41,776 bases of DNA from assembly GCA_017436865.1 (NCBI GenBank), contig JAFSCH010000067.1, positions 1 through 41,776 of the forward strand. The letters run 5' to 3'. Under the pieces are notes generated by a model that worked only from the letters and a program-made list of their open reading frames with translations, made no database searches and was not told the origin of the DNA. This stretch comes from Lachnospiraceae bacterium (GTDB lineage: Bacteria; Bacillota; Clostridia; Lachnospirales; Lachnospiraceae). The position numbers and the translations under genes are program-made. This document shows positions 28,700-37,231 of this stretch, one piece after another (positions within the stretch are counted from its first letter, which is position 1; each line of letters starts with the position of its first letter).

Positions 28700-28924
28700 T
28701 TAATGTGTTTTTTTATTTCCGAACTTTTCTCCCAAATTCACCAATGTTCCATCCGGATTCTGAATAGTCACACTATCAAGTTGCGCCCGCAAATTCCCAC
28801 GTACACTTGCAATATATTCCGCTCTGAGCTTTGCCTGTTCAGTCTTTTCTTCTTCTGTCAGTCCTTCTGCCTGTGATTTATGATATAGTTCATTAATTCT
28901 GGCAATTCTTTCATCCATATTCAT
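28700..28924 (-). CDS. DUF896 (YnzC-family) protein
   Basis: A 74-residue protein beginning MNMDERIARINELYHKSQ and containing EGLTEEEKTEQAKLRAEYIASVRGNLRAQL, the near-invariant helical hairpin of the DUF896/YnzC family. The C-terminal segment after residue 55 (VTIQNPDGTLVNLGEKF) is usual. In Bacillus members are induced in the SOS response or of unknown function. It precedes the cyclo-ligase gene on the same strand. Confidence 0.95.
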   Translation of the reverse strand: MNMDERIARINELYHKSQAEGLTEEEKTEQAKLRAEYIASVRGNLRAQLDSVTIQNPDGTLVNLGEKFGNKKTH

Positions 28925-28959
28925 ACTGTATTTACCTCACTAATTCTATTATTTCATAT

Positions 28960-29086
28960 ATGAGAGCAGGCTCTAAAATCCTTCAGATTTTAGAGCTCAT
29001 TGAACTCGTTCAATGTCAATATTTAATAATACTCTTTAGAATACAAGCATTCACAGAGTATTATTAAATATTTCCGCTGCTCTCAT
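28960..29086. repeat. Four-stem palindromic element (cloverleaf layout) between proB and DUF896 gene
   Basis: Outer arms ATGAGAGCAG (28960-28969) and CTGCTCTCAT (29077-29086) enclose three hairpins. H1: GCTCTAAAATC/GATTTTAGAGC, 11 bp. H2: CATTGAA/TTCAATG with a CTCG loop. H3: an 18-bp perfect stem, 29018-29035 with 29055-29072. All stems are perfect. It fills the whole intergenic gap and abuts the proB stop codon. It could be a MITE/REP-like element or a processed RNA structure; no transposase is present. Confidence 0.85.
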
Positions 29087-29964
29087 TATTTATGTAGGTT
29101 GTCAACAAACTCCGCAAAATCAAACGCTTCATTCTTATTTTCTTTAAAAAGAGTACCGTAATTTCTTCCTTCTAAAATTCTATGAATTACACGTACATCT
29201 TTACCATTTGCGATTACCATATCTGCACCTGAATAAGTTGCAATCTTGGCAGCAGTTAATTTTGTCTCCATACCACCTGTACCACTATCACTACCTGTTG
29301 TTCCTTTTCCCATACTTATCAGTTCATCTGTAAGACATTCCACCATATCGATAAACTCTGCATCAGGATTCTTTCTAGGATCATCAGTATACAAACCGTT
29401 AATGTCTGATAACAAAATCAACAAATCAGCGCCTGTTAAAGCTGTAACAATTGCCGAAAGAGTATCATTATCACCAATAACCTCATCCAACTCAAAGGTA
29501 GAAATGGTGTCATTCTCATTTACAATCGGAATAACTCCCATCTCTAATAAAGTATTAAATGTATTCTGTGCATTATTACGATTCAAATCATCTACAATTG
29601 TATTTCTTGTCATAAGAATCTGTGCCGCCTGATGACTATACTCTGAAAAAATTCTCTGATAAATCATCATTAATCTCGCTTGACCTATAGCCGCACAAGC
29701 TTGTTTTTCTGAAATGGTATTTGTCTTTTTTAAATTTACAGCTTTTCTACCACAGGCAACAGCACCTGAGGTTACCAGAATAACATCCTTACCCATATTT
29801 CTGATATTACATAACTCTCTGACAAGAATATCCATCTTTATATAATCAAGATCTCCTGTTTCGGGATGTTGAAGAGAAGAAGACCCAATCTTTACTACTA
29901 TTCGTTTCTTATTTTTTAGTTTCTTACGTAACTCATTCACTGTTCCTGCCTCCAAAAGGTTCAA
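29086..29964 (-). CDS. proB: Glutamate 5-kinase without PUA domain
   Basis: A 292-residue amino-acid kinase: IVVKIGSSSLQHPETGDLD, VILVTSGAVACGRKAV, PIVNENDTISTFELDEVIGDNDTLSAIVT and TGADLLILLSDINGLYTDDP, with GTGGMETKLTAAKIA. It phosphorylates glutamate, the first step of proline synthesis, and feeds ProA. The C-terminal PUA domain of longer ProB proteins (about 370 residues) is absent, as in many Clostridia. It is the first gene of the proB-DUF896-cyclo-ligase-proA run and has its own promoter. Confidence 0.96.
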   Translation of the reverse strand: MNLLEAGTVNELRKKLKNKKRIVVKIGSSSLQHPETGDLDYIKMDILVRELCNIRNMGKDVILVTSGAVACGRKAVNLKKTNTISEKQACAAIGQARLMMIYQRIFSEYSHQAAQILMTRNTIVDDLNRNNAQNTFNTLLEMGVIPIVNENDTISTFELDEVIGDNDTLSAIVTALTGADLLILLSDINGLYTDDPRKNPDAEFIDMVECLTDELISMGKGTTGSDSGTGGMETKLTAAKIATYSGADMVIANGKDVRVIHRILEGRNYGTLFKENKNEAFDFAEFVDNLHK

Positions 29965-29978
29965 TAATAACTTTTCAC

Positions 29979-30007
29979 ATTGTAAAACATTTTCGTTTTC
30001 TTGTCTA
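29979..30007 (-). promoter_or_regulatory. Promoter of proB
   Basis: On the minus strand TAGACA (30007-30002), a 17-nt spacer and TACAAT (29984-29979), each one base off consensus, ending 14 nt before the proB start codon, so the leader is very short. Confidence 0.6.
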
Positions 30008-30050
30008 GTATTACGTTTCTAACGCAGTAACGCATTACTCCTGTAAAGCG

Positions 30051-31685
30051 TTAAAATGGTTCGTATTTTTCTGCAATTTTTTCAGCAACATAGATTCCAT
30101 CCATGGCAGCAGACGTAATTCCACCTGCATAACCCGCACCCTCACCACATGGATACAATCCCTTCACTGTCGGACTTTGTAAATTTTCATCTCTATGAAT
30201 TCGAATAGGAGAAGAAGTCCTACTTTCCACTCCTGCAAGTATAGCATCCTTTGCAGCAAATCCCGGAATCACCTTATCAAAATGATTCATCCCTTCAATA
30301 AATGCCTGTTCACACTCTTGCGGAAGTATTCCACGCAAATTAGTATAAGTATACTCTCCTTTGATGCAAGAAGTATTCCATTTTTCATTCTTTTCAGACG
30401 TGTTATTTGTTACATAATCCTGGAAATATTGAACAGGAACTTTTCCATTTCCAACTCTATAAGCATTTTCTTCTAATCGTCGCTGGAATTCCACACCAGC
30501 AAGCGGTCCGTCACAAGGATAATCTTCTGGCGTTACTTGTACAATAATAGCGCTATTTGCATTTTGACTATTTCGGTCAGAATAGCTCATGCCATTTACA
30601 GCAATGCGTCCTTCCTCGCTGGATGCATTTACCACATATCCGCCCGGACACATACAGAAGGAATAAACACCTCGTCCCACGCTCGTTTTGGCCGTCAATT
30701 TGTATGGTGCTGCTGGCAATTCTTCTCCATGTTCTTTTCCATACATCATTTCGTTAATCAAGCTCTGTGGATGTTCCACACGCATTCCAACCGCAAATGC
30801 TTTTGACTCCATTGGTAAATTTATTTCATTAAGATATGCAAATGTATCTCTTGCACTATGACCAATCGCAAGCACCACATGATTCGTTCTTATCTTTTCT
30901 TCTCCAATGACTACTCCGGTCACTTCATTATTTTCTACACATAAGCCTGTTACCTTGCTACCAAAACGAACTTCGCCCCCATGTCGAATTATTTCCTCAC
31001 GCATAGTAACTACAACCTTTTTCAAAACATCCGTACCGATGTGAGGCTTACTTTCATATAAAATCTCTTCTGGTGCGCCTGCTTCTACAAAAATTCGAAG
31101 TACTTCCTTGTTACGTCCATACTTATCCTTAACTAAAGTATTTAGTTTCCCATCTGAAAAAGTTCCAGCACCACCCTCGCCAAACTGTACATTTGATTCT
31201 GGTTTTAGAACTCCACCATTCCAATACTCTTCCACATCCTTAGTTCTAGTTTCCACATCATAACCACGTTCCAGAATAATTGGCTTGTATCCATGTATTG
31301 CCAGCATATATCCACAAAACAAACCTGCTGGTCCCATGCCTATAATAACAGGATGTTCCGTAAGCTTTTGTGCCCCACCTTGAGGAAAATGATAATTTAC
31401 TGGCTCAGAGAGCATAACATTTGTATTTTTACTTTTTTTTACTACTACTTGTTCAGAAAGTTTATTCAACTTTACACCAATGGAATATACTTGAAAAATC
31501 TGCGGTTTCTTTCTTGCATCAATAGAATGCTTTAAAATTTGAACCGAAGCAATATCTGTTTCCTTTATTTTCAATTGTTTGGCAACCTTCTGTTTTAGAA
31601 TATGCGGTTCATCCAACATATCTCGTACTGTCAATCGTTTGCCTTTCCATTTCATTTCTGATTTTAATTGATTAATAATAATCAT
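30051..31685 (-). CDS. FAD-dependent oxidoreductase (COG2509-type)
   Basis: From the ATG at 31685 (AGGATG upstream) 544 residues starting MIIINQLKSEMKWKGKRLTV. An N-terminal ~90-residue domain precedes the Rossmann fold (PVIIGMGPAGLFCGYMLAIHGYKPIILERG). Downstream are NVQFGEGGAGTFSDGKLNTL, VVLAIGHSARDTFAYL, FCMCPGGYVVNASSEEGRI and the C-terminal GLYPCGEGAGYAGGITSAAMDG. The family is conserved in Clostridia; substrate unknown. It lies 64 nt downstream of another FAD gene, separated by a small hairpin. Confidence 0.92.
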   Translation of the reverse strand: MIIINQLKSEMKWKGKRLTVRDMLDEPHILKQKVAKQLKIKETDIASVQILKHSIDARKKPQIFQVYSIGVKLNKLSEQVVVKKSKNTNVMLSEPVNYHFPQGGAQKLTEHPVIIGMGPAGLFCGYMLAIHGYKPIILERGYDVETRTKDVEEYWNGGVLKPESNVQFGEGGAGTFSDGKLNTLVKDKYGRNKEVLRIFVEAGAPEEILYESKPHIGTDVLKKVVVTMREEIIRHGGEVRFGSKVTGLCVENNEVTGVVIGEEKIRTNHVVLAIGHSARDTFAYLNEINLPMESKAFAVGMRVEHPQSLINEMMYGKEHGEELPAAPYKLTAKTSVGRGVYSFCMCPGGYVVNASSEEGRIAVNGMSYSDRNSQNANSAIIVQVTPEDYPCDGPLAGVEFQRRLEENAYRVGNGKVPVQYFQDYVTNNTSEKNEKWNTSCIKGEYTYTNLRGILPQECEQAFIEGMNHFDKVIPGFAAKDAILAGVESRTSSPIRIHRDENLQSPTVKGLYPCGEGAGYAGGITSAAMDGIYVAEKIAEKYEPF

Positions 31686-31741
31686 ATGTAACCATCCTAC
31701 TCTACTTTTATAAGTTATCGTCAATAGAAACCATAACTTTA

Positions 31742-31771
31742 TTCGTAATTATTCAGTACCTTCATAATTAC
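31742..31771. repeat. 30-nt repeat at the end of the FAD-enzyme gene, copy 1
   Basis: Identical over 30 nt and in the same orientation to 39507-39536. It contains GTAATTAT/ATAATTAC arms. Here it supplies the last codons (NYEGTE) and stop of the aminoacetone-oxidase-like gene. Confidence 0.9.
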
Positions 31772-33113
31772 CTTTATTTATTGCTGCATATTCTCCAGCA
31801 ATTTTACCTGTTGTCCAGGCCCATTGTAAATTATAGCCACCACATATACCATCACAATCAAGGATCTCACCAGCAAAAAATATATGAGGACATTTTCGCG
31901 ATTCCATTGTATCCCCAATCTCTTCCAATGGAATTCCACCACTACATACCTGTGCACTATCATAAGAATTTGTTCCAGATACTACAACCTTAAAATTCTT
32001 AAGCAACTTAAAGCATGCCATAAATTCTTCATCTGACAAGTTACCCATAATAGTATCTACATTCCATTTATATATATGACAGACTAACATCGCAAGCTTC
32101 TTATTCACCAAACCTCCAAAAAACTCTTCCACCGTCTTGTGTGCAAAACTTTCCCTTGTTTTCACTAATTCATCGATATCCGTTTGTGATAAATACGTTA
32201 AATAATCTATCACTACAACAACTGAATCTGTTTTTATCGTTCGAAGCCCTACTTGTTGTTCATATATTGCTCTTGATACAATTCTGCTAAATTGAAAAAC
32301 AGGAATACCAGAAATCCCATAATCTGTAAGCTGAAGTTCTCCTTCTTCCTTTGCTTCCTCTTTTCCATCCACAAATAAAGTAAGACTTGCTTGTGCACGA
32401 ACTCCTGCTACGATTCTAAAATAATCTCCTTCACATTTTAGTTGCACAAGAGCCGGCAAAGGCTTAATTATACTATGCCCTAATTTCTTGGCCAATCGAT
32501 AACCAGAACCATCAGACCCAGAAACTGCTGCTGCCTGACCACCTGTTGCTATAATCAGGCTATCATAGTTCAATTTGTTTTTTTTCGTTCCAATTGCAAC
32601 CATTTTCGGTCCAGACTTTTTATTAGCATTTCCTTTTTTACCTTTTGTTTCTGACACTTTTTCCTTAATTGTGGTCTCTAGTAAAACCGTTCCGCCATTA
32701 CTTTCCGGTATTACGTCAAGCACCTCTGTGTCTGTAAGAATCTGTACTCCACAATATTTTGCTTCTGTTACAAGAGCATCAAGTACACTTACTGCTTGCT
32801 CCGAAACCGGATAAACTCCTCCATCTCTTTTTTCTTTCGTATATAATCCTATATGCCGAAAAAAGGCTCTCGTATCCTCTGCTGTAAATTTTTCTAATAT
32901 TTCATATATCCTCTTGCTATCATTACCATAATATTTACCACGCAAATCACTCATATTGGTGAGATTACATCGCCCGTTTCCTGTCATTAATATCTTCTTA
33001 CCAACCCTATCCTTGTGTTCGACTAAGGTTACGCAAGCACCCTGGCACGCTGCCATAATAGCAGCCATCAACCCGCTTGCGCCACCTCCTATAATTACTA
33101 CTTTTTTTGACAT
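31749..33113 (-). CDS. HI0933/aminoacetone oxidase-family FAD-binding protein
   Basis: I prefer the ATG at 33113 (MSKKVVIIGGGASGLMAAIM); a GTG at 33140 would add nine residues. 454 residues. Family motifs: GKKILMTGNGRCNLTN near residue 45, YDSLIIATGGQAAAVSGSDGSGYRLAKKLGH, ELQLTDYGISGIPVFQFSR and the C-terminal FFAGEILDCDGICGGYNLQWAWTTGK. The enzyme class is a flavoprotein of uncertain physiological substrate. An unusual KVSETKGKKGNANKKSGPKM insertion lies near residue 165. The last six residues are encoded by a dispersed repeat. Confidence 0.93.
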   Translation of the reverse strand: MSKKVVIIGGGASGLMAAIMAACQGACVTLVEHKDRVGKKILMTGNGRCNLTNMSDLRGKYYGNDSKRIYEILEKFTAEDTRAFFRHIGLYTKEKRDGGVYPVSEQAVSVLDALVTEAKYCGVQILTDTEVLDVIPESNGGTVLLETTIKEKVSETKGKKGNANKKSGPKMVAIGTKKNKLNYDSLIIATGGQAAAVSGSDGSGYRLAKKLGHSIIKPLPALVQLKCEGDYFRIVAGVRAQASLTLFVDGKEEAKEEGELQLTDYGISGIPVFQFSRIVSRAIYEQQVGLRTIKTDSVVVVIDYLTYLSQTDIDELVKTRESFAHKTVEEFFGGLVNKKLAMLVCHIYKWNVDTIMGNLSDEEFMACFKLLKNFKVVVSGTNSYDSAQVCSGGIPLEEIGDTMESRKCPHIFFAGEILDCDGICGGYNLQWAWTTGKIAGEYAAINKGNYEGTE

Positions 33114-33148
33114 ATTTGATAACCATGCCTTTCTCTTCACTTACTTCT

Positions 33149-33778
33149 CTAACTACTGTAGGATTCTAAAAAATGATATACCTTTAGTTCAGAATCTATA
33201 TATTTTCCCTTTAAAACTTCCCGCTGTACTACTTCTGGCAGATCATATAACATCAAATCTGTTTCAAAAAATATGGTTTCCTTATCTTGCTTATATACAC
33301 AGATTTTACCCTCTACTGCCATGATATAATAACCCACTTCTTCTACTGTTGTATCATATATTCTAACAATTTTTACCTTTTCTCGCGAAAAAAGTTCCAA
33401 ATGTTGCGACCTAAAACCTCTTTCTTTATCTGTAAGGCTTAATTGCTTACTATCATCATACAACGCCCTTTCAAAATCTGCTCGTGTCATATCAATATAT
33501 TTCCCCGGTATCCTTTCCTCTGAAATCACCACAGTTCCATCCTTTTGATCAATATCCTCATAAATACAAATGGTATCACAAGTAGTTCGGATATTTTGAG
33601 AAGAAACGGATGCTTTATCCGCTGAATCGGGGATCTCTGTTGCTATTTCTGAATTTTCTTCTAACAATCTATCCGGTAACTGTTCCCTCCATGTATAACG
33701 TTTCCATATTATTAGAACAATCAACAGCACAATCATTAACAATGTAAAAAATAAACCAATCTTATATCCTTTTTTCAT
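33149..33778 (-). CDS. Membrane-anchored BofC-like protein
   Basis: A 209-residue protein with an N-terminal helix (residues 4-24, GYKIGLFFTLLMIVLLIVLI) and an extracytoplasmic remainder. The C-terminal part (YIMAVEGKICVYKQDKETIF, then LKGKYIDSELKVYHFLESYSS) resembles the BofC C-terminal pattern that ends in a leucine-glutamate-serine-tyrosine segment. BofC controls the SpoIVB protease in sporulation of Bacillus; here the assignment is tentative. It lies between the flippase and FAD genes. Confidence 0.6.
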   Translation of the reverse strand: MKKGYKIGLFFTLLMIVLLIVLIIWKRYTWREQLPDRLLEENSEIATEIPDSADKASVSSQNIRTTCDTICIYEDIDQKDGTVVISEERIPGKYIDMTRADFERALYDDSKQLSLTDKERGFRSQHLELFSREKVKIVRIYDTTVEEVGYYIMAVEGKICVYKQDKETIFFETDLMLYDLPEVVQREVLKGKYIDSELKVYHFLESYSS

Positions 33779-33885
33779 CTCTGCCTCCGTCTTTTAAGCA
33801 TGATATCTTAGGATATAGTATCGGCTTATTTTCTGCTATTTATTCTTTTTCGGTAATATTCAACACTCTCATAATTCCCTTTTAT

Positions 33886-35517
33886 TTACATCAATTTACA
33901 TTTCTTGGCTATTGCCAACACCGTCCTACCACCTGGCATACTCTTTAAATCACTTTCATTAATACCCTTAAGTAAAATCATAGCCACAAAATATGCAGTT
34001 ACTCCCAAAGCAATACCAAGAATCAATACCACAAAATCACCGACAATCTTCTGAAGAGTCATATTAATCACTACAATTACTACTCCCATAATAACAGATG
34101 AAAGCATCGGAATCACAAATGTTCTGACAATCTCCTGACTGTATTTGAGATATTTTTGAATTGCAAACCAGTTCAAAATACATACAATCAGCGCAAATAG
34201 AATATTGGCATAAACCATTGCATGAATTCCCATATTCATCTGTAATGCTACATATAAGAATATAATATGAATCACTAATGCAATAACTGCATGCACAACA
34301 GGAACACGCATTTTATTGATTCCTTGTAATACTCCATTCGTCAAAGTTGACATAGAATAAAAAATAACGGAAATTGAACCAACTTGGAGAAGATTTACCG
34401 CAAGGTCTATTTCACCTCTAAATAAAATGGTTATGATAGGTCTTGCCAAAACAGCTAGACCAACAGCACTTGGTATAGCAATTATCATGGTAAAACGCAT
34501 GGTTTGATTAATCTTTTCTCTTGCCTGTCTAAATTCCTCTCGCATAACCAGTCCCGTAAGCACTGGAACAATTGAAGAACACATTGCATTTGCAAGAGCA
34601 ATTGGTACATTTACCAGTACTCGGTATTTACCTGAATAAACACCTAAATTATAAGCCTTAACATCTTCTAAGCCCTTCTGAATCATAATATCATTATAAA
34701 TTCTAATATCAAGAATATTACTAATATTGTAAACTGTTGAACTCAAAAGTACTGGAAGAATCGTCAATAAAATTAAACGGAATATCTGCCCATAGCTATC
34801 AGGTCTTCCACTCTTGTCCCTACTCACATTACGCTTTGCACTCGGGCGATACAATACATATACAAATATCAAAAACAGCAGTCCAACAAAAGCACCGGCA
34901 ACCGGTCCTATAGAAGCACCGGCAGCACCATAAGCAGGCGCATAATCTTCGTTATGAAGCAATGCACCCACCTTTTCTCCTCGTGCAAACAAAATATAAG
35001 AACCAATAATACTTGCAATAAGAACAAAAATCTGCTCTAAAACCTGCGAAATTGCTGTAGGCATCATAGTCCCCAAGCCTTGAAAGTAACCTCTTAAAAC
35101 TCCCATCATCGCAACCATGAGTAACGCAGGTCCTAACACTCTCAATGCAAGAGCACTCATAGGCTCTAACATAAATTTTGTAGCAATAAAATCGCCAAAA
35201 ATTTCAGCTATCAAAAAGCATAATCCACCTGCTACAATAGCAAAAAACATGGCGCATTGAAAAACTCTTTCAGCATTTTTGTACTGACGTTTTGTAACCT
35301 TAGCCGAAACCACCTTAGACACTGCCAAAGGCAAACTATAACACGATATCAAAAGCATAAATGCATATACTTCATACGCAGAAGAATAGTATCCATTTCC
35401 CACATCTCCAATGATATGCTCTATAGGAATTCTGCGAACCATACCCAAAAGCTTTGATATAATTCCAGCCATGGCAAGAATACTACCCTGCACAATAAAA
35501 TTGGTCTTCTTTTTCAT
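33886..35517 (-). CDS. SpoVB/MurJ-type lipid flippase (MOP superfamily)
   Basis: A 543-residue protein with about 14 transmembrane helices. The N-terminus FIVQGSILAMAGIISKLLGMVRRIPIEHIIGDVGNGYYS matches the SpoVB/YtgP branch, with LRGYFQGLGTMMPTAISQVLEQ and the second-half TNGVLQGINKMRVPV. These proteins export lipid-linked peptidoglycan or spore-cortex precursors. A SpoVB-like role in sporulation versus general MurJ role cannot be separated from sequence alone. It follows ybeY by 24 nt. Confidence 0.88.
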   Translation of the reverse strand: MKKKTNFIVQGSILAMAGIISKLLGMVRRIPIEHIIGDVGNGYYSSAYEVYAFMLLISCYSLPLAVSKVVSAKVTKRQYKNAERVFQCAMFFAIVAGGLCFLIAEIFGDFIATKFMLEPMSALALRVLGPALLMVAMMGVLRGYFQGLGTMMPTAISQVLEQIFVLIASIIGSYILFARGEKVGALLHNEDYAPAYGAAGASIGPVAGAFVGLLFLIFVYVLYRPSAKRNVSRDKSGRPDSYGQIFRLILLTILPVLLSSTVYNISNILDIRIYNDIMIQKGLEDVKAYNLGVYSGKYRVLVNVPIALANAMCSSIVPVLTGLVMREEFRQAREKINQTMRFTMIIAIPSAVGLAVLARPIITILFRGEIDLAVNLLQVGSISVIFYSMSTLTNGVLQGINKMRVPVVHAVIALVIHIIFLYVALQMNMGIHAMVYANILFALIVCILNWFAIQKYLKYSQEIVRTFVIPMLSSVIMGVVIVVINMTLQKIVGDFVVLILGIALGVTAYFVAMILLKGINESDLKSMPGGRTVLAIAKKCKLM

Positions 35518-35541
35518 ACTCCACCTCTACATTTTGACCAC

Positions 35542-36039
35542 TTATCTGGTAATACCAAGGCTAGTCAATATTTTCTCCTGTTTGGCTTCCATAACCTTTG
35601 CTTCTTCCTCTTCCATATGGTCATAGCCAAGTAAATGTAACATACTATGGGCTACCAAAAAAGCAAACTCTCTCAATGGAGCATGTCCATACTCTTTGGC
35701 TTGTTCATATACCTTGTCTATCGAAATGACAATATCTCCTAAAATCAACTCTCCTGTTTCAGGATCAAAATAATCTTCAACATAATCCTCGATTCCTGTA
35801 AAGTCTGCAGGTGCTTCATAATCCACATTTGGAAAAGACAACACATCTGTAGGTCTATCTATCTGTCGAAATTCCTTATTCATTGCATGTATTCCTTCAT
35901 TATCCGTAAGTAATACTGCAATATTTGCTTCATACGGACACTCCTCCTGCTCCAGTGCTCTCTCTATTACTTTTTCAAGGATATCTTCCACATCAAATGG
36001 TAATTCCTGATTTGTCTCATTCTCTACGCAAAAAGTCAT
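35542..36039 (-). CDS. ybeY: Endoribonuclease / 16S rRNA maturation factor YbeY
   Basis: From the ATG at 36039 (AGGAG further upstream) 165 residues. The zinc motif is HSMLHLLGYDH (H-x3-H-x5-H) near residue 125, preceded by FRQIDRPTDVLSFPNVD and LGDIVISIDKVYEQA. YbeY trims the 3' end of 16S rRNA and takes part in ribosome quality control. It overlaps the 3' end of the HD-like gene by 23 nt, in the conserved yqfD-phoH-HD-ybeY cluster. Confidence 0.96.
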   Translation of the reverse strand: MTFCVENETNQELPFDVEDILEKVIERALEQEECPYEANIAVLLTDNEGIHAMNKEFRQIDRPTDVLSFPNVDYEAPADFTGIEDYVEDYFDPETGELILGDIVISIDKVYEQAKEYGHAPLREFAFLVAHSMLHLLGYDHMEEEEAKVMEAKQEKILTSLGITR

Positions 36040-37219
36040 AATATAATTTTTCTCCTGTAAAAATTTTCTCCATTCCACCTAATTCAGAAAGTGAAATATC
36101 ACTTTGATTCAAAATTCCGCTATCAATCTTCCTATGAATAATTGCTGTTGCAATCTTTCCATAGTCAATCTCATTTTTCTGCTCTTTTTCTAATAAATAC
36201 ATAATAGATGATACAACAGAATCTGCAAGATATACAACAACTGTTTCTTTCATCTTTAAAGTCAATGATTTATAATTATATTCTTGTAAAAGTTGAACCG
36301 ACTTTGGCGGGAACTTATACATCTGACAAATTTCCTCTAACGTCTTCTCTTCTTTTCGGCACTCAGCTACTATAATCTTATGATAATAACCACCACATTT
36401 TGCTATGTTTACATCCATATGAAGCATTCTAGCTGCCTTTTCAGCAAAATATGCCGTATGTATAGCATTGTAGTACAGTGCTTCATTTTCTTCCTTATAT
36501 TTTGCAAGTAACGGAAATTCTTGATCATTAATTACGAGATATTTACCCTTTTCCTTATCTATTACTACAGCACAATATAATCTCAATACTGCCATCATTA
36601 ACAATATTGTGATAAAAACATTAATAATCGGAATGATATATTTTTCCAAATCCGGTATACCTTGATTTTCGAACATAATCTTTGCAGTCATCACTACGGT
36701 ATATAAAATAACTGCCACCAGCATAGGTGCTCCTGTCCTATAATCCTCATCCAATCCTTCAAATAAAACAGAAATAATTCCTCCTACAAGAAAGTAAATC
36801 AAAAAAATAAGAATACTTGCATCCGAAAAATAAACGCATATACCCAATATTCCTGCATACGCCATTAATCCTGTCGTTGTATTAGAAAACAAAGTCATTG
36901 CCAATGCAATTGCCGGAACTGCCCAACCTCCACTTGGAAGTAAAGGTAACAGACATCCTACAATAATGCTTATAATAAACATAAACACAAATCTTGCATA
37001 GTAATTGCCATTATCATAATGCAATCGCTGATATATATTAGACTGTTCATAAGAAAAAATCACGCTACCAAAAGAAGCTGCTGATACAATCAATAGCATG
37101 AAGATTTCCCGAAAAGATTTTCCATAATAATATGCTGCAATTCCCGTTGCAAACATGGAAAACAGGAACATAATAACAAGCAAAATGACATTCTGCCATT
37201 TCGTCTTTCCCTCTTTCAT
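36017..37219 (-). CDS. PgpH-like membrane protein with degenerate HD domain
   Basis: A 400-residue protein with about seven helices (residues 9-215) and a cytosolic domain from 225. It occupies the slot of the 7TM-HD c-di-AMP phosphodiesterase PgpH between phoH and ybeY. The HD-type domain reads ALYYNAIHTAYFAEKAARML, and at the position of the metal-binding HDxGK there is GGYYHKIIVAE: Asp is replaced by Lys281 and GK is missing. The large extracellular 7TMR-HDED part is also absent. I infer loss of phosphodiesterase activity; a sensor or scaffold role remains possible. Confidence 0.78.
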   Translation of the reverse strand: MKEGKTKWQNVILLVIMFLFSMFATGIAAYYYGKSFREIFMLLIVSAASFGSVIFSYEQSNIYQRLHYDNGNYYARFVFMFIISIIVGCLLPLLPSGGWAVPAIALAMTLFSNTTTGLMAYAGILGICVYFSDASILIFLIYFLVGGIISVLFEGLDEDYRTGAPMLVAVILYTVVMTAKIMFENQGIPDLEKYIIPIINVFITILLMMAVLRLYCAVVIDKEKGKYLVINDQEFPLLAKYKEENEALYYNAIHTAYFAEKAARMLHMDVNIAKCGGYYHKIIVAECRKEEKTLEEICQMYKFPPKSVQLLQEYNYKSLTLKMKETVVVYLADSVVSSIMYLLEKEQKNEIDYGKIATAIIHRKIDSGILNQSDISLSELGGMEKIFTGEKLYYDFLRRE

Positions 37220-37231
37220 ATTTACAACTCC

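Noticed and set aside
30019-30049. TAACGC/GCGTTA hairpin after the COG2509-type FAD gene
   Set aside because: No T-run follows on either strand, so I do not call a terminator; it may still be an mRNA 3' structure.
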